Part shown: in pieces, positions 1-9,835 of the stretch
Position numbering within the stretch: position 1 is the stretch's first letter
How the letters are laid out: every line of letters begins with the position of its first letter
Source: Polytrichum commune
Taxonomy: Eukaryota; Streptophyta; Polytrichopsida; Polytrichales; Polytrichaceae
Direction of reading: 5' to 3'
NCBI GenBank assembly: GCA_950295325.1
Contig: OX485807.1
Coordinates: 17,449,001-17,513,000 of the forward strand
Length of the DNA: 64,000 nt
Position numbers and translations under genes: made by a program
Notes under the pieces: generated by a model
The model's input: the letters and a program-made list of their open reading frames with translations, nothing else
What the model was told of the DNA's origin: nothing
The model's database searches: none

Positions 1-1917
1 GACGAAGTAGAAGATAGGGGAAGAAGTAGTAGGAACGTAGGAGGTGTATGCGAACCTTTGCTGGGAGATTTAGAAGTAGGAGCTCAACTAGAGAAGGAGG
101 CAACTCCTTACCAGTTGAGAGGCGAAATAGTATCAGAGACTAAAAAGAACGAGGAGGAGACTTCGTTAGAGGCTAGTAGCGGGGTGGGAGTTGATACACC
201 GGTCGTCACCATAGTCCAGGAAGGGAAAAGAGGGGTTCCACCCCTTATTCCACCCATTGACCCCTTGGTCTCCCAATTGTGATCCCGTGGAACTTGGCGG
301 CTGTGGATATGCCCTCTAACCTCCCTAAGTTTTGGGGAACGAAGGATGAGGATTCCTCAAGGCACATGGAGCGGTACATCGAGAGGTTAGCTAGTTCCCT
401 AATCACTAACCCTGGATACTGGTTGGTGTGGTTCCCTACCACTTTGGAAGGCGAAGCCTACGAGTGGTACATGGACCATCCCGAGGGTCATTTTAGATGT
501 TGGGAACAAATGCAGAGGGACTTTTTGAACGAGTTTAGGCCGGAAGTAAGGCAGAGTACCGCCTTAAGAGCATTAGCTTCTTTAAAGCAGGGGAGGGACG
601 ACGAGATCTCTGCTTACATTAGGAGGTTTAATTTGGTATGTATCCGCTTCGTTGGCACGATGTTTAATGACGACACACTAAAGCAATTCTTTATTTAAGG
701 TTTTTTCAAAGCGGATACGATACGAAGAGTGTTCGAGAGAAACCCTCAGACTTTAGTAGCCGCTAGGGAGATGGAACATATAAACATGGATTATAAGAGA
801 CTATGGCGGAAGGAAGATGAGTCAATCCCTCAGTTCATTGTCATCCGCCTTAGACCGTTGGAGAGAGACTCAGGGAAGAATGTAGGTCAAGCCCCACAAG
901 CATTTACTGATTCGAGACCATGGCCATTAGCAGTTAGAGAGCCGGTGTCATTACTACCTTTGCCAGCTCCTCGGGTGGACACTGAACTCGAAGATCTGGA
1001 GAAGAGGTTGGAAACTAGTCAATTAGGATTTTAGGAGGCCATGATGAAGCAAATGCAAAGTTTGACGGATCAGATGTCCTTGATGATTAGAAGTTAATAG
1101 TCTGATCTTCCACCTCCGGTAGAGTCAAGAAGACACGCTTCGGGGTTGTGGTGTGTCAAGTGCGGCCAACTGGGCCATACGAAGCAGTTTTGTAGAGTAG
1201 GGCAGAATCACGAACAGAGAATGGTAGGTGGTCCACCTTCACACAACCAAGGAAGACAAGGCCAAAATCAGTATGGTCAGGGTAATTTTAGGGGACCTCC
1301 TAGAGGACAAGGTGGGCAGAGTGGTGTAAGAAATGAATTTCATCCTTTTTGTGGAAGGTGTCACTCCCTTGGATAATGTTGGTCGGAAGGACAATGATAT
1401 GGTTGTAGCAATTGTAGAGGTAACCATCCTTCCGATGAATGCCGTTAGCCGGACAAAGTCATTAGGTTGCCTCACCCTGTGGCCAATCTGTACCAAGAAG
1501 CGAAGGACAATTTGAGAGGTGTTAGGCCACAGGGGGACCTCCTAACGAACTAAGGCCTCCTAAGCTCTATTATGACCACGGAAATGCTAGGCAGACATTC
1601 CATCCTCCGGCGGGTTTACAAACGGCGAATGGTTATATTTCTATACAAGGTAGACCCGTAGGTCCACATATTCAGGACAATAAGAGGCAAGGTCTATCCA
1701 ATGACTCACGACCGTCAAATTCTCAGAATGTCAGGTTCATGGGGGTACCTACGGATTCCCATCCGTATGAGACTTTTCTTCTCCAATTGACACATGGGGA
1801 AGAGCAAAACCAATGGCCTCCTAATGCGAACGTGATCACTATGAGTTGAGAGGTTTTGATGAGGAGGCTAAACCATTAGCTCCGGCAATCTTCAAGCCGA
1901 GAGGGAAACAAAGTTAA
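1..1917 (+). pseudogene. Ty3-type retrotransposon gag fossil, 5' part cut by window edge
   Basis: Gag region of a Ty3/metavirid-type LTR retrotransposon. The frame is open from base 1 to 282, then continues in another frame from about 279. It shows a retrotransposon-gag domain (motifs PKFWGTKDED, GEAYEWY, FLNEFRPEV) and a CCHC zinc knuckle at 1152-1193 (C-x2-C-x4-H-x4-C, WCVKCGQLGH). A second cysteine-rich stretch follows near 1350-1450. The reading is broken by stops at 696-698, 1032-1034, near 1095 and at 1374-1376, plus frame changes near 280, 1400-1550 and 1850. A gag-to-protease linker can be read at 1553-1848. No protease, reverse transcriptase or integrase follows: recognisable sequence stops near 1917 and the neighbouring minus-strand pseudogene begins at 2078. 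It is a dead fragment. No LTR is visible. Confidence 0.8.
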
Positions 1918-2077
1918 ACATAAGACTTTATTTTAAAAAATATGCCTACCAAACAATCAACAAATTCAAAGTTCATCAATTGTAGTACAAAGCATCGAGG
2001 AGCTCTATAGAATTTGATACGATTGATTTAAAATACCATCAAAATACATAAAATAACTCCTTCTATAAAACATATTA

Positions 2078-2505
2078 TCAAGCAAACCGTACATTTTCAT
2101 CTGGGAGTATTATACCTTTCATAACTTTACCATTACTTGATACCTCTATGTTGTACGATTTAGCATTAATGTCTTCTACCGAGTCATTAAAGCTTGAAAT
2201 CCTTACTAAATACCATTTGTTTGTGTTTTCATCAAAAACCTCTACCATCTTTCCAATAAGGAAACCATCCGTGTCAATTGTACTACATTGTAATTTACCC
2301 CTCAAAATCGTTTTTCCACAATTTCTGCACTTTGTGGAATTTTCATCATGCAAAAGCATGTTATTATCGCCACAAACACGACATTCTTATTTGAAAACCT
2401 TTGGAAATTATAATCGCTTGCGTTTGCGAGAATGAATTTTCTGTTGTTGTATTTCTACAGTGGTCTTCGGCCTCACTATACTTTCATTTGGTGTGGATGA
2501 TGTAC
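2078..2505 (-). pseudogene. Last exon: basic patch and C-terminal four-Cys zinc ribbon
   Basis: Starts after a TTTGTAG acceptor at 2506. The reading gives a basic nuclear-localisation-like patch (HSRKRKRL), then a stop and one more stop shortly after, then a four-cysteine ribbon (CRVCG ... CRNCGK) and a 70-residue tail that contains KMVEVFDENTNKWYLV. The last uninterrupted piece runs 2359-2078. The tail is not a family I recognise. Its position, strand and spacing tie it to the transposase-like gene, but the preceding piece (2999-2647) ends in a stop close to its likely donor at 2618. Confidence 0.5.
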
Positions 2506-3236
2506 CTACAAACATTTAGAATAAGTAAGTAAAATTTATGCAAAATTTACATTGCTAAAATATTGATATAGTTTATGAAGAAAAAAAATTAAAACTTGTA
2601 AATAATGTTATTAAGTACCTAATGAATTTTCTTGTGAAGTAATTGATTATTTATTCTTCTTTGACTTTCCATAACCAAGTCTTGTCATGGTAACATGTGT
2701 TTGGATTGAATCTATGTTTGTTCCACTTCGAGGTAGAATAATGGTTCTCGGCGTCACATGTGTATTGAATATAGATGTTATGGACCGTGAAAATATGTTG
2801 ATTCTTTTGTCCAAAGCAATAACTTCTTCTGATGATAGCATGGATAATTTTTCAATAGTAAAGAATTCCGAGAGAATTCCTTGTTTTTTGGTCTGGACGG
2901 AATCTACTAATGTGGTATTAGATGTAGACATATTCATTTGCTCAAGTGTTGAAACAATGTCCTCGTCTTGATTATCAACTGGCAGTTCTTCTTCATTTTC
3001 TAAAAAACAATCAAAAAATGAGTGGATGAACATAAATTTTGTTTCCATGAAATACAAGAACATTAAATAATCAAAATAGTAAAGTATATCACATATATTT
3101 TTAAACATTTAGAGTTGAAAAAAATACCAAAAGAATTATTTGGTGGAGGGCTCCACATATCAGTTGATGATACATTTTGTGCGAAATTTGGTACTTCCTC
3201 TTCAAAATCATCATTTACGTCATGATAAAATATTTA

Positions 3237-3613
3237 TCATTGAGATGGTAGTAACCTCTTCAAGTATTGTAATTCTCCATCCATGAGCATTCGTACGGCT
3301 AACAAATGCTTGTAAATCGCAATATAATCCTCACATTCACAACACTCTGTATTCAATGAAAGAGTATACCAAACTTCACTCTTGGTTTGACTTCGAATCA
3401 TGAATTCCATATTGAATTCATCAATGATTTGGAGATCTCTTTCAGAATCTTTTTGAAAAGATGCCACAATTTGAATAGCTATTTGTAGTCGTGCTGTAAA
3501 ATGTGTATATGTACCCCGAGTAGAATATTTTATAAATTCACTCTCAAAGTTGGCATGCCAATAATAATCCAATAATGTTTCTCCACTAGATCGATCTCCT
3601 GTGCTTGGTTCAC
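3237..3613 (-). pseudogene. Exon 5: SWIM zinc-finger block with a lost cysteine
   Basis: The block opens after an AG acceptor (CGATAG) at 3614 and reads to a stop at 3237-3239. It contains the SWIM-type zinc finger usual downstream of the MULE core. The pattern expected from the family is CxC...CxH. Here CECEDYIAIYKHLLAV is read: the first pair of Cys and the His are present, but the third Cys is Tyr (TAC where TGC would be expected, a single transition). Flanking sequence (ESEFIKYSTRG, MEFMIRS) fits plant MULE/FAR1-like proteins. The finger as written would not bind zinc normally. Confidence 0.68.
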
Positions 3614-3749
3614 CTATCGTAATACAATTTTTGACATTGTATATAAGTAAAAATATTTCAAAGATGATAAATCAATAATACAATCAATAATAGAAGTTAG
3701 TTTAAACTTCAACATCGTACATGCATGATTAGAAAGTGGTTTTATTTAC

Positions 3750-4729
3750 CTATAATAGCCCAAACCAATGTGTCTAATCTTCGATTCATTTTTTCCGAAG
3801 CAAAGTACATTTAATATAGTGTCATAACCTCTCTACAAGGAAACTTGTGTTCATATAACCATGTTGATATAAACGACTATATCGGGCTACATACATCACC
3901 ATATGCATCCCACCCCTGCCCAGCCCGTAGCTACATAGGTTAAAACCGATTTTTCATCTGCATACTTCAACTTGAAATCTTCATATTTTTTGTTGAAATC
4001 CTCATCTCTGAGACACTCCAATAGTTCGCACATGGCATTGTATAAATGATTCATCTTTGCTTCAATTACTTTTGGAATATGATGTTCTATCCATGTTTTT
4101 TTGACATGGAACCAACAAAAAAGAAGATGACATTTTGTCTGGATTCTGCCAGTTTCATTATTCTCCCAACAAGGCCTCGTCACGATCTATGATATATTTG
4201 AAAGCATTGTATTCAGTTTTGCATTTGTCTATGACTATATTATTTGGTCTAACTTGACCCATTTTCTCAAAAATAGCCTTCAAAGGCAATCTTAAAGCCA
4301 CAGCTTTATGTCCTTTATCCACGTTTGTTGAACAGAGCATGAGAAAAATGGGCATCCTTAACATCCTTATATTAGGACACATAGCTGCATACAATGGCAA
4401 ATCATATTGATTTGTCTTTAATGTATAATCAATTGCCCATGCAGAGTTAAGAGTAATACTCATTGCTAATTCACGCATCTACTTTGTTTGTATGACTAAA
4501 ACAAAGGGTTGTTTTTCAGGATCCTCATGCCCTGGATTGTATCGTTGGTGAAAAATAACCATGTCTTTTTCAATCTACTCAAATATACTTGCATCAACAT
4601 TCATCCAATCATCTTTGTGCATTGCGCTTTCTTTTTGTAATGTGTATGCCAAGTTGCCCACTTCTTTTAAAGTTGGAAAAAATCGATACGAAACTTTTTC
4701 ATATGATTCAACCAATTCTTGAAGTCTAC
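3750..4729 (-). pseudogene. Exon 4: MULE DDE transposase core, broken
   Basis: Contains the MULE transposase domain. The first catalytic Asp lies in AWAIDYTLKTNQYDLPLYAAM, the second in NIVIDKCKTEYNAF, followed by the family's Cys-His motif in LLFCWFHVKKTW. The exon starts after TTTTAG at 4730 and ends at a GTAAAT donor at 3749. Two in-frame TAG codons (inside the 4590s and at 4479-4481) stand where the frame otherwise continues; both are explained by TGG to TAG. A frame change occurs near 4170, between the second Asp region and the Cys-His motif, and further stops lie at about 3780-3815. Upstream residues (ELVESYEKVSYRFFP) continue in frame from exon 3. Confidence 0.75.
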
Positions 4730-5512
4730 CTAAAATACACTCCATATTCATATATTAGTACATATATTAGATATACAATATGTACATAATAAATTAATTG
4801 ACGTTCAATACAAGATTTTGCATGTATAATACAGTATACTTATAAATACTACAATAAAATCATTTTCTGTGATATATTAGATTAATACTTAAATATAACA
4901 TAAAATTTTGTATGCATTAATCCACACTCATACCTGCACATTGCCTTGCTGCAGACAATGCTGATTGGACATCATTCAAATTGTGCAGATTGTCCCGTAG
5001 ATGTTTAATTTCCATTGGATGTAGGGGTAGAAATAGAATATCTTCATCTGAGCATGGAGTATGTCCCGAATGTTGGTTGTGGATTGAAATCTAACATATA
5101 CATTGAAATACAAAATATAGAATGAAACACATTAATTAGTGCATTTTATCAAATAAAAAGGCAATGAAATGTGCATAGCAATATTGTATAATTATGATTG
5201 TTAACTCTCAATGGACATGACTTTTATAATTCCTACATTAAAATCTCTTTTAACCCCTAAAGGACCAAGTGTCCTAACTAAGACATTTCAATGTTCGGGT
5301 AGGTTCCCATGGTGTCAATTTTTTATTTTTTTTGAAATAAATCATGTGAATTTGGTATGTCAATACACAAATGAGAATTTTTTTTTATTCCAACTTTTTA
5401 AGTGGAAGTTATGGAACAAAAGGGGTTTTTTTGGGAGAATGGGCAGTACGGGCAGGGTTCAAAATAAACCTCAAAATTTATTATTTTTCAACTTTAATTG
5501 TAGGATCTTATC

Positions 5513-6071
5513 ATGGGTAGGTCACTTAGTGCATTTTAAAAACGACGTGCGGCATAATATAGAGAGGATTGAAATCATTTGAAATAAAAATTATAAAGGA
5601 ATTTCAAATAATGAAGGGGCCATTAAATGTAGACAATCCCATTATAAGTAAGTTAGATGGACATAAAATGTGGGCCATTATTTTTTTGTAAAATTAATAT
5701 AGGGGCTGAAGATAAGGATCCTAGAAGGTATGTTTAGTATGTTTGCTATGGTCTCCTATGTGTTTTCTTCATAACTTTGTTTGCAATGATATTATTGTTT
5801 GCACCCTTCTTTGTTTCCATGGTTTCCCTTAACACTCGTCAATGCGTTAGGAAGTAGATTAGCTTTTATTACTTAAAAGGAATATAGAGTACAAAAAATT
5901 GCAGTGACTTGGACAATATAAGTAATGGAAGGTTGCAAACAAATGGGCCATTTTTTAAATTTAAGTAATTATAGGGAGGCTTTAATTCAGCCCTTGAAGG
6001 TAAATAACCCCAAAACAAAAAACCCCCAGTCGCACGTGGTGCACAAAAATGCCTTAGAGTGACCTACCCGT
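5513..6071. mobile_element. 559-bp MULE-like nonautonomous element inside an intron of the MULE-like gene
   Basis: Terminal inverted repeats of about 38 bp begin ATGGGTAGGTCACT on the left and, on the reverse complement of the right end, ACGGGTAGGTCACT. Both continue to a shared ACGTGCG block. The flanks are near-identical direct repeats: GGATCTTATC at 5503-5512 and GGATCTTGTT at 6072-6081, differing by two transitions, which fits an aged 9-10 bp target duplication typical of Mutator-like elements. The interior is AT-rich with no coding sequence. It lies between exons 2 and 3 of the decayed MULE-like gene, so it arrived after that gene was in place. Confidence 0.7.
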
Positions 6072-6906
6072 GGATCTTGTTAAAGATTACCAAGAGAGTG
6101 CATGGTAAAAGTTTCATAGAATTTGACCGTACAGATTGCAAGATTATAGCGTTTGAAGCGAAAAAAATGAAATTGCAGTCTTTTGGATATCTTTTGACCG
6201 TCTTTGAAGACATGGGAAAATTTGTTAAATTGGTTAAAAAAATCTTAAATCGTATTTAAATATTTTATTTGGTATTTTCTATCAAGAGGGAAAATTTTCA
6301 ATTCTCTTTTGAAATTTACTTTGTTTATATTCTAAACAAGTATATAGACCCCTTAAATATACTCATTTTGGCATTTCCAAAATCCCATTTGATTTAAGGG
6401 AGTAGAAGTTATGAGCAAGATTCCCCCCTTCCCCCCTTCCAAAAAAACCATTGGAGCTCTTTACATCCATAGAGGGTTATTAAACATACCTCAACATGTT
6501 TATCTTTGTCAATTGGCTCTACAAATCTTCACCTTGAATCCACAATCGCAATACTTTGCTTTACTATATTGACATTTTCGTGTGACATTCTCTTGGCCAA
6601 GTTCAATCATCTCTCTTCCCACGATTGTAGATTATACCACGATTGCATTGATACAATGTAGCTTCTGCTGGATATGGCGTCTTTGCAATCGACCATGAAT
6701 CCTTCTTCACCAAAGATACCTAATATATATAAAGACAATAATCTCATTAATCTTGTTAATAAATGGTTAGTGAGAGAAATTATATGGTATTTGTAAATTT
6801 TCTAAAATGCACATGAAAAATAACTAAAATACCCGATTTTATTATGATGTTTGCATGAAATAAACTATCAATAAAATTGAAATGGATGTTGGGGTTAAGA
6901 ACATGC

Positions 6907-7680
6907 CTTGTATTGGTGTATGATCTCCTTGACTTTGTCATAAAGTTCTTCGGGTTGTACTTGAATAACACAATCATATTGAAGTCGCTTCTTATTAGGT
7001 TGATTTGAAGAACTTGGAACATGTGGAATCCTTGGGGTTGAGCACAAAAAACAAGTACGTACATATTTTTCCAAATATGGACTTGGCAATCCATGTACTC
7101 GAGCTCCTACTAACCACCCCATATTTGTAATATTGTTGTGTGTAGCCTTCACTCCGTAATGTGGTTGTTTGGATTCATGTGCATCCTTGACTATTTGTTC
7201 CCATTCCTCTACATATGGAATACAAAGGTGGGAGAATTTCCCTGACTTGTTGTATAGCCTCAGTTCCCCACTTAGTGGATCTGGTCTCACACTTAGAGCA
7301 ACCTCTAAAGCCTTCCACTTTTTTATAACATGCTGATGCAATTTTTCAAGAGATTCATGAGGCATATAGAATGAAGGGTCTGCATTGAGAATGCTTTCAC
7401 CAGTAGGTTGAAACTGGCTTTGTAAACATTGAATCATAAAAGAGTAGGAACTTCTAGTAAACATGTACCAATTGTGATCTGAACGAAATGTAAGTGGATC
7501 CAATCCTTCCAAGTGCTCATGCCCAATAGACTCAACCTCTCTACTTTGCTCATCTACTGTATCAAAAAACTCTTCGCCCTCTTCTTCAAAAAACCCTTCG
7601 CCCTCTTTTTCAGAGAAGTCAACATACTCATCATCGTCACTCTCATCTAAGCTTTCTACATGCTTGAAAAGTTCCTCCAT
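6907..7680 (-). CDS. Exon 1 of the MULE-like gene: acidic N-terminus plus integrase-like HHCC zinc-binding segment
   Basis: An uninterrupted 258-codon reading from the ATG at 7680. Residues about 8-50 are very acidic (ESDDDEYVDF, FEEEGEEFF). Further on comes a segment with the layout of the retroviral/Ty3 integrase N-terminal HHCC domain (zf-H2C2 type): KDAHESKQPHYGVKAT, then YVRTCFLCS, giving H-x5-H ... C-x2-C. It ends with a polar stretch. The reading stops shortly after the probable splice site. The best donor is AAG|GCATGT at 6906, a GC-AG type donor; no GT donor fits as well. Unlike the later exons, this exon has no stop or frameshift, so it may be younger, under selection, or lucky. The zinc-binding assignment rests on motif spacing only. 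Confidence 0.6.
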
Positions 7681-7704
7681 TTCTCCAACCACAACCAAAA
7701 GCAA

Positions 7705-9835
7705 TTTTGCTCTAACTTAGACCATCCGCATCCTACCACTAAAACTAAGTGATTCTCTAAACTGAAAGAAAAATGTTTGTATGGGCGGGTAGAGAGTCAA
7801 TGAATATGAGCACAATATATGGATATTTGAATACGTCCCTCTACAACTATTTAAAAGAAGGGCTCGGTATTCTAAATTGACGGACAATAATGATTACCAA
7901 CGTATTGTGATTTTGATTGGCTCACATACTATATAGAGGGACACATAGTGATTCAAGGGTGTGAAAACGATAACATATGACACCAAATTGTGGATGTGAT
8001 GATAGTGGTCAAGGAGTGAATTGAAGGGAGAAGGGTGCGGATGCTCTTACAATTCAACCACCGGTCTTGCCTCTAACTCTTGGAAAACCAAAAGGGTCAA
8101 AATATTCTGCTCCATTGCATCACATAAAATAAATCCACAAACTTGTCGTTGTCACACCAATGTAAAACAAGCTCCAATATAGCTGCAAGTGTTGGGATGA
8201 ATAATGGTTATACCCAGAAAAAACATATTGACTACCAGGCCTTACAAGGTCCAAAACAGAGTCTTGCAACCAGTTCCTCAAATGACTGAACTGAGAAAAT
8301 AAATGGGAAGCCCATAAAATAAATGAGAAGCCCAGAAAATGAATGCTAAACCCTGCAAATACTAAGCCCTTCAAATACTCTGCTTACAGTTAGTTGTTTG
8401 GGCGTTCAGAGACTGTGGAAATCGAGTGTGCCTATGCCCCTACTAAGCCACGTTCCCATGATGAGCCCTTCATTTAATTCTGACATCAATTAATTCCGAC
8501 AGCAGTTAATGGGGAGCGCCAGCCTGCTGCTCCACCCACGTTTGGTGACCCGTGCCTGACCTTGCCCGCCCGCGTCAGCGACCACCATCTAGGATCGCCA
8601 CAACCCCAAGATCAAGCTCAATGATGAGCGGCTCAGATTGCACGAGCCGCCCACAAGCCCGAGGCCCCAATCTACGCCTCAGTGACACGGCATGCCTAGG
8701 GTAGGGCCCAGCCCTGGGCAGATGTGGTCTAGCCTAGGGCACATATAATACTTGCATCTATTTGGAGCTCTACTTGGAAAGTTAACAACTTGGAATGTGG
8801 ACTTCTATTGTAAACAGCCAGGACTAAGGACCATGCAGAGCTAGAGCAAGAGCTAGGGGAAATCGGTTACTTAAGAGCAAGTGGAGTTGGAGGTCAGAAG
8901 CCTTTCCAACTTCACCGACAATTTTGGCCTTTGGATCGGACAGGGAATTGCCTCATCCAAATAGATATTATGAATCATGCAGATGTCATTCCAAGTTTTA
9001 GAATTGGAATTGAAAGATATAGGACATTAAGTGAGTATCTATTTCTCAATTGTGTTCCACATTGAACCTAGAATGTTGTCTATATTTTGAGCAGAGTTCA
9101 ATGTCATCATAAGGCACGTCCTTATGGTCTGCATTCGTAACTACAAGCCTTGCCATATACCAATAAAATATTTTTAAGAAGAGTGACAACTTTAGAGCCA
9201 TGTACTTATAACATCTGCAGATCTGTTGGTCAAAACTAGTCAAGAAATGTTATACACCTGAAGAACATCGTGATTACAGACCTCAGATTCTGTTGTGAAT
9301 ATTGAGATAGGTTTCTCCAGTGAGATGATACTGGGAAATATTAGGTATGCAGAATTTAACATCACAGATGGCTGGCGAGAACACACTGAGGAAACAAGTA
9401 TCAGTATATTCTAGGAGCAAAAAATGTTAAAAATGCCTTCAGCTCACAACTCACAACTCACAACAAAACTGAACTTCACAAATATAATTTTTGTACATGG
9501 ATTGAAATTACGTCACATGCAAAAGGAAGAGCTGCATAATACTGCTAGTTTGGCTGATATTCACATTCAAATAATCAAGTTCTTGTCAGACACCTAGCTT
9601 GAGAATCACAATATCAATCTTCATATTGACAAAACAGGCTGTCACTATTTAAGGAGGAAAACTAAGTATTTGAAGATGAAGAGCACTTCAACTTCAACAC
9701 TGAGATTTGACAAAATGTAGTTTCTGCGCTTGCATACAGCAGATCCGCTGATTGTGAATTCCATATCCATCAAGTAGATGACTTGCATACAAAATGTAAC
9801 ACTGCACATAGGAAGCTTGAGTGATAACAATCCTT
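7705..9835. other. Spacer between the MULE-like gene and the kinase gene
   Basis: No gene seen. 7722-8045 holds a short weak inverted match (CATCCGCA / TGCGGATG). 8400-8760 is noticeably more GC-rich than its surroundings and looks like a fragment of an older element, unidentified. 8880-9260 is a copy of the dispersed repeat here called family A (see 9990-10400). 9300-9835 is the downstream flank and likely 3' UTR of the kinase gene on the minus strand; no clear AATAAA signal was found there. Confidence 0.5.

Larger units (their letters stand above)
2078..7680 (-). pseudogene. Decayed multi-exon MULE transposase-like gene with HHCC, DDE, SWIM and zinc-ribbon parts
   Basis: One minus-strand gene can be followed through splice-compatible blocks: exon 1 7680-6907; exon 2 6719-6490; exon 3 5090-4934; exon 4 4729-3750; exon 5 from 3613; an acidic stretch about 3230-3125; 2999-2647; and 2505-2078. 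Several junctions have clean AG/GT borders (exon 3 both ends, exon 4 both ends, exon 5 start). Order of parts: acidic N-terminus and HHCC zinc-binding segment; a Cys-rich DNA-binding-like block (motifs YQCNRG and CDCGFKVKIC); MULE DDE core; SWIM finger; acidic linker; basic patch HSRKRKRL; zinc ribbon. Decay: two in-frame TAG codons in exon 4 and frame breaks in exons 2 and 4. It could be a MULE-family transposon gene or a lost domesticated relative. No terminal inverted repeats were found around it. Confidence 0.72.

Noticed and set aside
7722-8045. Terminal inverted repeat of the MULE-like gene
   Set aside because: Only about 8-9 bp of match and no partner beyond 2078.
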